Positions 7,312-16,553 of a DNA stretch of 64,000 nt are shown here, in pieces. The translations under genes and the position numbers were made by a program. Each line of letters begins with the position of its first letter. Position 1 is the first letter of the stretch. Source of the stretch: Sinomicrobium weinanense (GTDB taxonomy: Bacteria; Bacteroidota; Bacteroidia; Flavobacteriales; Flavobacteriaceae); the NCBI RefSeq assembly GCF_018863395.1, contig NZ_JAHKRR010000002.1, forward strand, positions 186,001-250,000, given 5' to 3'. Below the pieces are notes generated by a model. The model was not told where the DNA came from. It searched no databases and was given only the letters and a program-made list of their open reading frames with translations.

Positions 7312-8910
7312 TTAATACCCAGCGTTCTGTTTCAGGTTGGGGTTCACTTTCAGGCTGCTTTCGTGAAAAGGCCACAGGTAATTCCGCGGGGCGAAGGAAC
7401 GGTTTTCGATCTTCAGGGATACTTTGCTTCCGTTTACCATTCTCGTATGTCCCAGGGCAGGTTTATTGAGCATATCTTCCGCGATCTTCCACCTTATGAT
7501 ATCGTCATAGCGCAATCCTTCCCCGGCAAATTCGATACGGCGTTCGTTCCTTATGAGGTCTATCCACTGCTGCTGCGAATAGGCACTGTAATCCGGCAGG
7601 GTAACATCGGCCACGGTCATATCCAGGCCTGCCCTTTCCCTGACCTGGTTAATGCAGCTTTTGGCCAGGTTATCGACATCGTTCATCATGATCTTCGCTT
7701 CGGCATAGGTGAGCAATACTTCGGCGTAACGGAGCAATCCGTAAGTAAGGTTGCCATTACGGAAAGCATCGGCCTCCGATACGAATTTCCGGAACCAGTA
7801 GCCGGAACGGCTGGCCCGCTGGTTTTCGTAAAACATCGGGTTGTTCGGATTGTAGATATCTATGGTCTCTCCGTAAAACTCATCGCCGGGCCCCATGATA
7901 CTGGCCTCATAACGAGGGTCGCGATTGAGCTTGGGGTCGAGTTCGTATTCTTCTTTGGTGTGTAACGGGCATTCGTCAATAGGGCGTCCCTGAAGGGTCC
8001 AGTAGGTGTCTACGAGGGACTTCAGGGGAACACAATAGGACTCCCCGTTCCCGGTTCTGAAATGCGGCCCGAGGTCGCGAAACGAATAGGTGGTACTACC
8101 GCTGAAACTTTCGATATCCTGGTGCTGGATAAACTCGTTGTTCGTGGTGGCCCCTTCGTATTGGAAGAGGTCCCTGTAACTGGAGTGCAGGCTATAATTC
8201 CCACTGTCCATGATTTCCCTGGCCAGCCGTGCAGCGAGTTCATAACGTTCATTATAAAGGGCATACCGCATCACCAATGCCTTAAAGGAGTATTTGTTGA
8301 ACATGTATTTATTGGTCGTATATTCATCCGGGGGAAGCCGGTCTGCTATATCTTCGGACATCTGGAACAGCTGGTTCAGTATTTCTTCTTTAGGAGTAGG
8401 TTCTACCGTTGCTTCTTCCACGGTGACCGGTTCCAGTAGAAAAGGGACATCTCCCCACCTTGCGGTCAATTCGAAATAATGCCAGACCCGGAGGCCTTCC
8501 AGTATGCTTTTATAACGGGCTCGGACAGCTTCGTCTTCCACATAGGGTACATCGATATTGGCAATATAAGTGTTTAGCCTTCCCACGTGTTTGAGGCGCA
8601 GGGTGTAGTAATATTCAAATGCCCGTGTATTGCTGTTGATCGTACCGTTGGCAATACGAAGGTGATGGTCGTCTTCCGAACGGGCATAGGCGTTATCGCT
8701 CCTTCCGTCTTTCATATACAGCAACGTTCTCCTGTTACTGTGATGGGTGAATACATCATAAAAACTACTGTAGGTCACCCGTCGCAGGTCGTCTTCATCG
8801 ATAAAGAATTCCTGGAAGGTGGTGGCCTTGGGGTCTGTCTTGTCCAGGAAGGACTCGCACCCGGTCATTCCAAGGATCATAAAAATGTAAATAATAAATA
8901 TTCTTTTCAT
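7312..8910 (-). CDS. SusD/RagB family nutrient-binding lipoprotein, module 1
   Basis: 532 residues from the ATG at 8910. The longer in-frame start at 8976 would put a charged 22-residue stretch before the signal peptide and was not used. The signal MKRIFIIYIFMILGMTGC ends in a lipobox cysteine. SusD-like features are the TPR-rich helical body, TPKEEILNQLF, LLTYAEAKIMMND, IRNERRIEFAGEGLRYDDIIRW and the NPNLKQNAGY-type C-terminus. It is the surface lid of the SusCD transporter. It follows SusC after a 136-bp gap, longer than in most SusCD pairs because a repeat fragment lies there. Confidence 0.93.
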   Translation of the reverse strand: MKRIFIIYIFMILGMTGCESFLDKTDPKATTFQEFFIDEDDLRRVTYSSFYDVFTHHSNRRTLLYMKDGRSDNAYARSEDDHHLRIANGTINSNTRAFEYYYTLRLKHVGRLNTYIANIDVPYVEDEAVRARYKSILEGLRVWHYFELTARWGDVPFLLEPVTVEEATVEPTPKEEILNQLFQMSEDIADRLPPDEYTTNKYMFNKYSFKALVMRYALYNERYELAARLAREIMDSGNYSLHSSYRDLFQYEGATTNNEFIQHQDIESFSGSTTYSFRDLGPHFRTGNGESYCVPLKSLVDTYWTLQGRPIDECPLHTKEEYELDPKLNRDPRYEASIMGPGDEFYGETIDIYNPNNPMFYENQRASRSGYWFRKFVSEADAFRNGNLTYGLLRYAEVLLTYAEAKIMMNDVDNLAKSCINQVRERAGLDMTVADVTLPDYSAYSQQQWIDLIRNERRIEFAGEGLRYDDIIRWKIAEDMLNKPALGHTRMVNGSKVSLKIENRSFAPRNYLWPFHESSLKVNPNLKQNAGY

Positions 8911-8935
8911 GTGTATATTTTTTATTTGTTTTTCA

Positions 8936-9025
8936 ACGGCCATGCTTCGACTAAGCTCGGCACAGGCATGGAACACCCATATTCATGCTTGTTTATGTTA
9001 AAGGAAACTTTATCGTGGGTGTTTC
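8936..9025. repeat. palindromic repeat fragments between susC and susD of module 1
   Basis: CCATGC...GCATGG arms surround CTTCGACTAAGCTCGGCAC, a relative of the TTCGAC/GCTCAG repeats at 13836, 22688, 28652, 31088 and 51317. A second pair of arms, GAACACCCA and TGGGTGTTTC, follows. A stem-loop here could alter the SusC:SusD expression ratio (inference). Confidence 0.5.
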
Positions 9026-9046
9026 ATTTTTGTTTTGCTTAAGCGG

Positions 9047-12000
9047 TTATAGTATGGTAAGTTTTAATCCCAGGCTATAGGTAGCCATTCTCGGGTAATT
9101 TCCATTCCCTCCGTCTCTTTCGGGGTCCAGGCCTTCCCAGTTGGTAAAGGTTATGGCATCCTGGGCATTTATGTAAATACGAAGGTTCCTGATACTCTTT
9201 CCTATTTCGGGGATGGTATATCCCAATTGCAGGGTTTTTATCCGGAAATAAGCCGCATTGCTCAGCCAGACATCACTGAGCACGGCATTGGCGCTGGCTC
9301 CTGTCCAGACTCTCGGGAAACGGCTGTTGGGATTATCGGGTGTCCACCGGTTGTCCATATAATATTGCCGGGGGGTCCCGAGATCGTTGTCCCTGCCGTC
9401 CATCAATACCGGGTAGCCCTCAAGGCCGTTAAGTCTGCCTGTCCGCTTGCCTACCCCCTGTCCCAGCATACTGAAATCCCAGCGCCTGTACTGAAGGTTC
9501 AGTGTCACGGAATAGTTCATATGGGGAAAAGGATCACCCAGGTTTATCTTGTCCAGCTCATTAATGATCCCGTCGCCATTCTGGTCTACATAACGGATGT
9601 CCCCCGGAAGGGTATTGGGCAGTTTGGCCGTGGTGGCGTCTACTTCCTCCTGGTCCTGAAAATAGCCGTTACTTTCGTAACCGTAAAAGTTATCTATGGC
9701 AATACCACGATACCATACTTTGTCGGGGTCTTCTTTAAATACAAGCGTATCAGACTTGGAATAGCCGGCTTTCAGTATTTTGTTCTTATTATCGAACAGC
9801 ATGGCGCCGATACTATAAGACAACTCTCCTATCTGGTCGCTCCACCTTGCAGATATCTCCCAACCCTTATTCTCCACTTCTCCGATGTTTACCGAAGATT
9901 CCGGGATGTTGGCCCCTGTGAGTGGCGGTACGGTAAAACGGGAGTAAATAAGGTCGTACGAATGTTTCCTGTACAGTTCGGCAGTGAGGCTGAGCCTGTT
10001 GTTCAGTACAGTGAGGTCCAGCCCTGCATTGGCCTGTCTTTGCTTCTCCCAGGTAAAATCGGGATTGGGTACGCGAATGGTCCACCCCCAGTTGTTCACT
10101 ATTTCCTGGTACAAATAGGGGGCTACATTCTCATTACCGATCAGCCCGTACGAAAAACGGAGTTTCAGGTTATTGACCGTCCCGTTATCCCTGAGGCCGG
10201 AGAGGAAGTTTTCGTTGTGAACGTTCCATGCCACGGCTGCGGAAGGAAAGAAGCCCCATCGGTGCCCCGGGGCAAATTTACTGCTACCGTCGGTACGGGC
10301 GGTCATTTCCAGGATATAGCGGTTGTCCAGGGAATAGTTCAGTTTTCCGAAAAAAGAGGCCTTACTGATCTCCCGGTAATCGGTATAGTTGTAATTCATG
10401 ATCTCCGACCCGGCTATAAGGTAGAGTTTATCCTTGTTTTTCCGGAGTGGCTGTTCGTAATTGACATTAGCTCGGGCCGTTAACTGGCTGACACTGGTAC
10501 CCTGCCTCGACTTTACATGATTGCCCCATGTATCTGCAGGTTTGCCGTCCCCGTCAAAAAATTTAAAAGTTTCGCGTTTAATCTTACTGGCCGACTTATT
10601 GATCATATAAGAGACATTGCCATCAATAGACAGGTTGTCGGTAATAAAATACCTGGGCCTGAGATTGATGGTACTTCTATCATACATATTATTCCTAAGC
10701 CCACCATGGCGAATGGCAGCCACAGGGTTTAAATTGTTGTGAAGGATATAATGCTCAGGCAGATCGGAATCATAAAATATTTTCTGGGTAGGATTCATTT
10801 TCCAGGCATCGCGATACAACCAGTGCGAACTGGGATCATCACTCGAATCATCAGACAGATCACTCAGTTGCAGCCGGTCTACCTGCAACCTATGCGCATA
10901 AAAATCGGCCATCAGGATAAACTTATCGTCTATATTGATATTGGTATTGAAACGGGCGCTGAATTTTTCGCTGCCTTCCTTGGCGTTCAATCCCTTGTCG
11001 GTAATATAACCTAGCATCAGGTTAAAGGTACCTACCCCCCCGCCTCCGGAAATACTCGCGGTGGCGTTATAGGAGTGTGACCTCTGTTTCATGACCTCGT
11101 CCAGCCAGTCCACATCGGGATAAAGTCCCTGATCGGCCAGGCTTATATCCTCTTCGGTAAACAAGGGGGTCTGGCCCTGCATGTTCCTCGCTTCATTATT
11201 GAGCCGCATATAATTTGCAGAATTCACAAAATCGGGCAGGTCTATGGGATCGCTTGCGGCCGCCCAGGTATGCAGGTCTACCTTGAACTGCCCGGTAGTT
11301 CCCCGTTTGGTCTCGATAATGATCACCCCGTTAGCCCCGCGCGAACCGTACAGGGATGCGGAGGCAGCGTCTTTCAGTACGCTAATGCTTTTTACCTGGT
11401 TGGGATCAATGTCGGTAAGGCTTTGCTCCATTCCATCCACGATAACAAGCGGGGTTTCATTTTGCAATGTACTTATCCCTCTTATGGAAATGGTTCCGGG
11501 TACTTCTCCCGGCATATTGCTTCCCTGCATCAGGGTAACACCGGGGAGGGTTCCGCTGAATGCCTCCTGTAATTTAAAGATAGGACGGTTCACGGCACGG
11601 TCTATATTCATTTCGGCCACGGACGAGGCCACGTGCTGTTTTTCTATGGTGCTGTAACCGGTGACCACGACCTCATCGAGTGCCGTACTGGCCTCCTTCA
11701 ATACAACATCGATCTGCTCCTGGCCTTTAATATGTATTTCCTCATTCTTATAACCGATCATACTGAACATAAGAATGTTTCCTTCCCCGGCAGTAAGCTG
11801 GTAATATCCGTCTTCATTGGTGTTGGTCCCTACATTGGTCCCCTTTACCAGGACCGTGACTCCCAGTAATGGTCCTCCCTGTTCATCGGTCACCGTGCCG
11901 TATATCATATCTTGCTGATACCTGAGGTTATTGGTCTTCCCGTACCGGAATGCCCTGGCTTTTTTACGGGTAAGTACTATTTGTTCGTGTACAACTTTAT

Positions 12001-12322
12001 AACTGATCTCCGAGCCCCTGAAGAGTTCGTCGAGCACATGGCCGAGTTGCTTCCGGTCGGCCCTGACGGAAACAGGCCTCCGGGTATCTACATCATTGAG
12101 GTTATAGAAGAATTTATATTCCGTCTGGGATTCTATGGCCTTAAAGACTTCTTCCAGGGGGCTGTTCTCCATTTTCAGGCTTACTTTTGTCTTTTGCCCA
12201 TAGGAAGAAAAGGCCTGGAGTTGAAAAAGAGAAAAGACTGTAAACAATACAGCGAGTTTCATTTTGAGATCAAATTTTAAAGGACAAAGGGGAACTCCTT
12301 TAATCCGTAAGGGATTTTTCAT
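9047..12322 (-). CDS. SusC/RagA family TonB-dependent transporter with STN domain, module 1
   Basis: 1091 residues from the ATG at 12322. The upstream in-frame start at 12361 only adds a charged stretch. Order: signal peptide (MKLAVLFTVFSLFQLQAFS), STN domain (VSLKMENSPLEEVFKAIESQ...), carboxypeptidase-regulatory-like domain (YGTVTDEQGGPLLGVTVLVK), TonB-box region with LDEVVVTGYST, plug (ISIRGISTLQNETPLVIVDG, SVLKDAASASLYGSRGANG) and C-terminal barrel ending in YSLGLKLTIL. It imports the module's glycan or peptide ligand across the outer membrane. The STN domain is the contact for FecR signalling, which fits the fecR gene directly upstream. Confidence 0.95.
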   Translation of the reverse strand: MKNPLRIKGVPLCPLKFDLKMKLAVLFTVFSLFQLQAFSSYGQKTKVSLKMENSPLEEVFKAIESQTEYKFFYNLNDVDTRRPVSVRADRKQLGHVLDELFRGSEISYKVVHEQIVLTRKKARAFRYGKTNNLRYQQDMIYGTVTDEQGGPLLGVTVLVKGTNVGTNTNEDGYYQLTAGEGNILMFSMIGYKNEEIHIKGQEQIDVVLKEASTALDEVVVTGYSTIEKQHVASSVAEMNIDRAVNRPIFKLQEAFSGTLPGVTLMQGSNMPGEVPGTISIRGISTLQNETPLVIVDGMEQSLTDIDPNQVKSISVLKDAASASLYGSRGANGVIIIETKRGTTGQFKVDLHTWAAASDPIDLPDFVNSANYMRLNNEARNMQGQTPLFTEEDISLADQGLYPDVDWLDEVMKQRSHSYNATASISGGGGVGTFNLMLGYITDKGLNAKEGSEKFSARFNTNINIDDKFILMADFYAHRLQVDRLQLSDLSDDSSDDPSSHWLYRDAWKMNPTQKIFYDSDLPEHYILHNNLNPVAAIRHGGLRNNMYDRSTINLRPRYFITDNLSIDGNVSYMINKSASKIKRETFKFFDGDGKPADTWGNHVKSRQGTSVSQLTARANVNYEQPLRKNKDKLYLIAGSEIMNYNYTDYREISKASFFGKLNYSLDNRYILEMTARTDGSSKFAPGHRWGFFPSAAVAWNVHNENFLSGLRDNGTVNNLKLRFSYGLIGNENVAPYLYQEIVNNWGWTIRVPNPDFTWEKQRQANAGLDLTVLNNRLSLTAELYRKHSYDLIYSRFTVPPLTGANIPESSVNIGEVENKGWEISARWSDQIGELSYSIGAMLFDNKNKILKAGYSKSDTLVFKEDPDKVWYRGIAIDNFYGYESNGYFQDQEEVDATTAKLPNTLPGDIRYVDQNGDGIINELDKINLGDPFPHMNYSVTLNLQYRRWDFSMLGQGVGKRTGRLNGLEGYPVLMDGRDNDLGTPRQYYMDNRWTPDNPNSRFPRVWTGASANAVLSDVWLSNAAYFRIKTLQLGYTIPEIGKSIRNLRIYINAQDAITFTNWEGLDPERDGGNGNYPRMATYSLGLKLTIL

Positions 12323-12371
12323 ACTTTTATGTTTTGGTGGTTCTACTTTATTTTTAATCACTAAAAATCCG

Positions 12372-12401
12372 GATCGGGGGATGTGGCGGCATTCCCCGGT
12401 C
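12372..12401 (-). promoter_or_regulatory. stem-loop in the fecR-susC gap, module 1
   Basis: On the minus strand a GGGGAATG / CATCCCCC stem with flanking GACC/GATC pairs and a GC-rich loop, about 50-80 bases before the SusC start. It is followed by AGTGATTAAA and a leader resembling that of module 2. It could be an attenuator, processing site or mRNA stabiliser. Confidence 0.5.
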
Positions 12402-12591
12402 TTTTTTATACGCTCTGAAAAATGGAAATGTTTTTACAAATGCATAGCTACAATGTAGGTGGCCTGATGGAAAATGGTTTCATAGAGTTGGTTGTTTTTA
12501 TGTTAGTTGATGCTTCTATTAAAAATTTACTAAATAACCACACTTATATTACACGGGTATTTTCCGTGTATTAATATATGGTTAAGTCCCC

Positions 12592-13746
12592 CTATTCTTC
12601 GGGTTTTTCAATAACAATAATATTATTTCGGATACGATAACTGAAAAGCCGGCTCTCGGTAAAGGTCCTTAATACCTGTTCTATGGTTTCGTCGTCGAAA
12701 ATCGCTTTGAAACGTTCTTTATTCAGTTCGGGGTAATCGTTCTTAATGGTTACGTTGTATTTGCGTTCGAGTATTTTCAGTACATCCTTAAATGCCTTGT
12801 TATAAAAGATAACCTTGCCGTCCATCCAGGCGATATAATCTTCCACATCCACTTCCCGTAGGTCTATACGGGATGTGCCCCTGGCCAGTGCCCCCCTTTG
12901 TCCCGGTGACAGGGTTGCAGAGGTTCCGGTTTTGCCCGATCTCCCGGTACTGTGAATGGTTATGGCTCCTCCGGCCAGGACCACGGAGGTTTCGGGGTCG
13001 TCTTCATAGGCGGAAACATTGAACCTGGTCCCGGTAACCTCGATGTCCATATTTCCGGTCCGGACCAGAAACGGTCTGTCCTTATTTTCGCTTACGTCAA
13101 AAAACGCTTCTCCTTCGAGGAACACCTCCCTGGCCCTCCCGCTGAACTTCACCGGGTATCGCAATGAAGTCCCTGCATTGAGATGGGCCATGGTGCCGTC
13201 AGATAATTTTAGCTTAAAGGTCTTTCCGTATGGTACCCGGAGTATATTGAACAACAGACTGTTTTCCGGGAGCCCGGAACTGTAATAAAGCGTATCTCCC
13301 TGCCGGGTAGCTACCGCCTTGCCCTTCCCGGTAGTGATCTGTTGTGGCTCCCCGGGCGTAATGGTTCGTATACTACCGTCCTCCAGCTCTAGCGTGATCT
13401 TTTCATCGGAAATGACGAGCTGTTCTTTTGTGTTCGAAGACAAATGCGTATATAAAAAATAGCCGCATCCCAGTGCGATAACCAATACGGCTGCATATCG
13501 AAGGTAGGTCCGCCAGCAGAAATGCTTTTTTTCAGCTTTTTGCACGAGCCGGGAAGTTTGGCCATAGGCTTTTTCCCCGTCAAAGCTGTGCAAAGTGGCC
13601 CGGACGAGGTGGTGTAACTGTATTTCTTTTTTGAGGAATTGCCGGCCTCCCGGGGTTTCCAGCCACTCGCGGAGTTCTTTTTCCTCTTTCGGAGACAGTT
13701 TGTCCTGTAAAAATCTTTCTATCAGTTGATCCGGTCTGTCTTTCAT
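12592..13746 (-). CDS. FecR family anti-sigma factor, module 1
   Basis: 384 residues from the ATG at 13746; the in-frame start at 13863 was rejected because its extension is unlike the family. The cytoplasmic N-terminus (KDRPDQLIERFLQDKLSPKEEKELREWLETP) binds the sigma factor. One transmembrane helix (RYAAVLVIALGCGYFLYTHL) follows, then the periplasmic FecR domain (VPYGKTFKLKLSDGTMAHLNAGTSLRYP, EVFLEGEAFFDV, TGTRFNVSAY) and the C-terminal domain that meets the SusC STN domain. An operator-like palindrome lies 24 bp upstream. Confidence 0.94.
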   Translation of the reverse strand: MKDRPDQLIERFLQDKLSPKEEKELREWLETPGGRQFLKKEIQLHHLVRATLHSFDGEKAYGQTSRLVQKAEKKHFCWRTYLRYAAVLVIALGCGYFLYTHLSSNTKEQLVISDEKITLELEDGSIRTITPGEPQQITTGKGKAVATRQGDTLYYSSGLPENSLLFNILRVPYGKTFKLKLSDGTMAHLNAGTSLRYPVKFSGRAREVFLEGEAFFDVSENKDRPFLVRTGNMDIEVTGTRFNVSAYEDDPETSVVLAGGAITIHSTGRSGKTGTSATLSPGQRGALARGTSRIDLREVDVEDYIAWMDGKVIFYNKAFKDVLKILERKYNVTIKNDYPELNKERFKAIFDDETIEQVLRTFTESRLFSYRIRNNIIVIEKPEE

Positions 13747-13769
13747 CTTAACTTCAAACACATTTTTTT

Positions 13770-13785
13770 TAGTACACGACAACAT
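13770..13785. promoter_or_regulatory. operator-like palindrome variant upstream of module 1 fecR
   Basis: Minus-strand ATGTTGTCGTGTACTA keeps the ATGTnnTCG half of the palindrome found at 6832, 42046 and 62060, with a degenerate second half similar to that at 22312. Confidence 0.3.
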
Positions 13786-13880
13786 TTGTTTTCTTAGGAA
13801 CTGTTTGAATTTTTTCGCCCCTCTACAGGTGTTATACTGAGTTAATCGAAGTGCTCTGGGCAACTTTGTGTAATAGCTAT

Positions 13881-13920
13881 TTCACAGAGATACACAGAGG
13901 TTTCACAGAGTTTCGCAAAG
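13881..13920. repeat. four imperfect 10-bp CACAGAG repeats
   Basis: Units TTCACAGAGA, TACACAGAGG, TTTCACAGAG and TTTCGCAAAG follow head to tail in the 370-bp divergent gap between fecR and the module 1 sigma gene. At 13836 there is also a fragment of the TTCGAC/CTCAG repeat family. No ORF is seen in this gap. Confidence 0.55.
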
Positions 13921-14018
13921 ATCTAATCACGGGTTTTAACGTCATCACCGGCTACCGATCACCTAACACCTGTCGCTTAACGTAATTTCCATACGTTTCT
14001 ATACAGTGTTACGCAGTT

Positions 14019-14051
14019 TTTGTCAAAATCCCCCACGCCTTTTTAACTTTT
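14019..14051 (+). promoter_or_regulatory. candidate promoter of the module 1 sigma gene
   Basis: TTTG (14019-14022), 21-bp spacer, TAACTTTT (14044-14051), seven of eight matches to TAnnTTTG, about 65 bp before the start codon. Confidence 0.35.
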
Positions 14052-14116
14052 TTTTGGAAAAGTATTATTCTATCTTTAATTTACTATCCCAAAAAAAGAT
14101 GATCCCCTAATTAAAC

Positions 14117-14704
14117 ATGGAATATTTTCCGGAGAACGAAACGAAATCGATTTCAGATATACGGGCAGGCAGCGAGGCTGCTTACCGGTCTGTATATCTG
14201 TATTATTACGACAGGTTGTGCGTATATGTTCTTAATTTTACTTCAGACCGGGAAGTTGCTGAAGATGTGGTACAGGAAGTGTTCCTGAAACTCTGGACCA
14301 GGCGAAAGGAGCTCAAACCGGAGGGATCGCTCAACGGCTATCTGTATACCCTGGCCTACCACGAATTTGTAAACGCCTTCCGTCAAAACAAACAACGTGA
14401 TAAGGAACTGGAGGCTTTCAGACTGAAGAGTCTCTCCGAACTTCTGGAAGGCAACGAGGACGCCTTTCAACGTAAACTGGAGCAGGTAAAAAAGGCCATA
14501 GAAGAACTCCCTCCGCGCTGCAAAGAGATCTTTATCCTGAACAAACAGCACGGCATGCGCCACAAGGAAATCGCAGCACAACTGGACATTTCGGTAAAAA
14601 CCGTAGAGAACCAGGTGGGCAAGGCCATGGCCCAATTGCGGAAGAAGGTCACTTCAGATTCACTGATGCTGCTTTTTTTATTGAAGAAGGCATTGACAAC
14701 ATAG
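14117..14704 (+). CDS. ECF RNA polymerase sigma-70 factor (FecI-like), module 1
   Basis: 195 residues. Sigma region 2 (SEAAYRSVYLYYYDRLCVYVLN, AEDVVQEVFLKLWTRR) and region 4 (LPPRCKEIFILNKQHGMRHKEIAAQLDISVKTVENQVGKAMAQLRK) are both present, with a hydrophobic C-terminal tail typical of Bacteroidota SusCD-linked sigmas. It is transcribed away from its fecR-susC-susD genes, unlike the other four modules where sigma and fecR are co-oriented. It ends 170 bp before the convergent module 2 SusD. Pairing with module 1 FecR is inferred from adjacency, because module 2 has its own sigma. Confidence 0.92.
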   Translation: MEYFPENETKSISDIRAGSEAAYRSVYLYYYDRLCVYVLNFTSDREVAEDVVQEVFLKLWTRRKELKPEGSLNGYLYTLAYHEFVNAFRQNKQRDKELEAFRLKSLSELLEGNEDAFQRKLEQVKKAIEELPPRCKEIFILNKQHGMRHKEIAAQLDISVKTVENQVGKAMAQLRKKVTSDSLMLLFLLKKALTT

Positions 14705-14730
14705 TTTGGCTCCGATCTCCTCCGTAAAAA

Positions 14731-14765
14731 AAGCCGCCCCGTAATACATATTACAGTGACGGCTT
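14731..14765 (-). terminator. terminator of module 2, between convergent sigma and susD genes
   Basis: AAGCCG / CGGCTT stem (14731-14736, 14760-14765) with a long T-run on the minus strand, where the module 2 SusD transcript ends. The same AAAGCCG...CGGCTTT stem followed by AACTAACTAAC is found at 7091-7145. Confidence 0.65.
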
Positions 14766-14873
14766 TAACAACTAACTAACTCCATTAGCCGATCGTCTAC
14801 GGCTAACTTATCATTACACTTACAAGCTCTCCCGGCCTTTTCGGAAATCCTGTTCCGGAATTACTGCAAGTGA

Positions 14874-16523
14874 TCAGTACCCCGGGTTTTGTTCCAATAT
14901 CCCTTCAGACAGGTCTATTTCCGATTGGGGTACAGGCATGAGGTAGAGCTTATCGTCCCAGATACGGCTCTGGGCTGTGGTATTTTTTATATTTTTGATA
15001 TCTTTCATGACTTCAGGAGCTATTTCCCAGCGCCTGATATCCATATACCTGTGCCCTTCCAAAGCCAGTTCTACCCTTCTTTCGTTCCTGATCGCCTCCC
15101 GAAGTTTGCTCTGCGTATTGTAGAGATTCCTGTCAACCGGGGGCATCCCTGCCCTTTCCCTTATCCGGTCGAGGGCCTCATAAACAGACGTGTCCGGACC
15201 ATTCAGCTCGTTTTTCGCTTCAGCATATGTAAGCAGGACTTCTGCGTAGCGTATCAATACCACATTGGCGTGGTTTCCGATATTCTGCTGGTATATTTCC
15301 GGATCAACCAGTTTTCTGAAATTATACCCGGTCTGTGACATATTGGAAGCACCTTGTATCCATTCGAATGCAAAATCGTTTTTGATGGCATTCCAGGGAG
15401 ATCCGGGAAACATTACGGTAGCGTATAAACGCGGGTCCCGGTTGCGGAATTCTTCTTCGAAAGCCGGGTCTTCATTGTCATACCAGGTGGCACGCTGTTC
15501 CGGTGATGGCGGGGAAACGGGCTCACCTGTTTTATAACTGCCATAACTGTTGACCAATTCCTGTGTGGGGGTTACTGAACTCCATCCTCCTATGGACCCC
15601 GGGGGCAGATAGGTGTTCAGGAAGTTATCATCTACCTGCGGGATACGTTGCCGGTCGAGAATAACCTCTTCATTGCCTTCATACTTCTGATGAAAAAGAG
15701 CTTCATAGCTTCGCAGTCCCAGCCTGAATCTCGTTTTGTCGCTTTCGTCCTCGAAATCCACCCAATGGCTGTAATCATCCGCCAGGTTTTTTTCACTTTC
15801 AGTATCCAGTTTAAACAGGTCGTAAACCCCGAGGTCCATGACCTGGCTGGCAGCATCTGCGGCTTCCTGCCACTGGCCTTCATAGAGGTGTACCCTGGCT
15901 TTGAGTGCCAATGCGGCACCCCGGGTGATCCTACCCTTTTCGTTGGGGGCCCCTCCGGGATAACTGACCGGAAGTATTTCAGCAACTTCCTCAAGTTCTT
16001 TTACAATAAAGTCCAGGACTTCGGCTCTCGGGGTACGGGGAACATCAACCTCATCGATCTTCAAAGTAGTGGTAAGCAACGGAATATCTCCGAATTTACT
16101 CATCATCCTGAAATAAGAAAATGCCCGGACAAACCTCACTTCTGCTTTATATCTCGCCAACAGGCCGGGGTCTACATTTTCTACAATATCCGCATTTTCC
16201 AGAAAATAGTTACAGCGGCGCTTGTCAATATATCCCCAACCGGCATCAATAGCGGTGGTAACGCTTCCGGAGGACACTTCCGTTGCCGTGCTTTCCCAGG
16301 GATACTGGGCATGGGCATTATCTGACGCACCGTCGTCATATATAAAACCCTCAGCCGGCAACTGGTTGTATATGCCATTCACGGCCTTGTAAAGGTCTTC
16401 TTCGGTTTTCCAGAAGGTCTCTTCAGAAAGTTCATCGAGCGGGGGCCTTTCCAGGAAATCATCCGAACAGGATGTTATCACTGCCAGAACTCCGATGAGC
16501 ATGTATATTAATTTCTTATTCAT
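14874..16523 (-). CDS. SusD/RagB family nutrient-binding lipoprotein, module 2
   Basis: 549 residues. The lipoprotein signal MNKKLIYMLIGVLAVITSC is followed by SDDFLERPPLDELSEETFW, the usual SusD start. Later motifs are VPRTPRAEVLDFIVKELEEV, VLIRYAEVLLTYAEAKNEL, IRNERRVELALEGHRYMDIRRW and PVPQSEIDLSEGILEQNPGY. It is a surface glycan-binding partner of the SusC 30 bp upstream. No degradative enzyme follows it before the terminator, so the module must rely on enzymes encoded elsewhere. Confidence 0.95.
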   Translation of the reverse strand: MNKKLIYMLIGVLAVITSCSDDFLERPPLDELSEETFWKTEEDLYKAVNGIYNQLPAEGFIYDDGASDNAHAQYPWESTATEVSSGSVTTAIDAGWGYIDKRRCNYFLENADIVENVDPGLLARYKAEVRFVRAFSYFRMMSKFGDIPLLTTTLKIDEVDVPRTPRAEVLDFIVKELEEVAEILPVSYPGGAPNEKGRITRGAALALKARVHLYEGQWQEAADAASQVMDLGVYDLFKLDTESEKNLADDYSHWVDFEDESDKTRFRLGLRSYEALFHQKYEGNEEVILDRQRIPQVDDNFLNTYLPPGSIGGWSSVTPTQELVNSYGSYKTGEPVSPPSPEQRATWYDNEDPAFEEEFRNRDPRLYATVMFPGSPWNAIKNDFAFEWIQGASNMSQTGYNFRKLVDPEIYQQNIGNHANVVLIRYAEVLLTYAEAKNELNGPDTSVYEALDRIRERAGMPPVDRNLYNTQSKLREAIRNERRVELALEGHRYMDIRRWEIAPEVMKDIKNIKNTTAQSRIWDDKLYLMPVPQSEIDLSEGILEQNPGY

Positions 16524-16553
16524 AATCTTATCATTTATACTGTTAGCAATGGA

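Noticed and set aside
7183-7965. 260-residue plus-strand ORF across the GATTGA repeat and susD
   Set aside because: Starts in repeat DNA and continues antisense to SusD. Its peptide resemblance to an ORF at 21467 comes from the repeat.
8911-8976. N-terminal extension of module 1 SusD
   Set aside because: Places the lipoprotein signal inside the protein; the ATG at 8910 gives a normal signal peptide.
13747-13863. N-terminal extension of module 1 FecR
   Set aside because: The extra residues are unlike the family and overlap the operator-like site.
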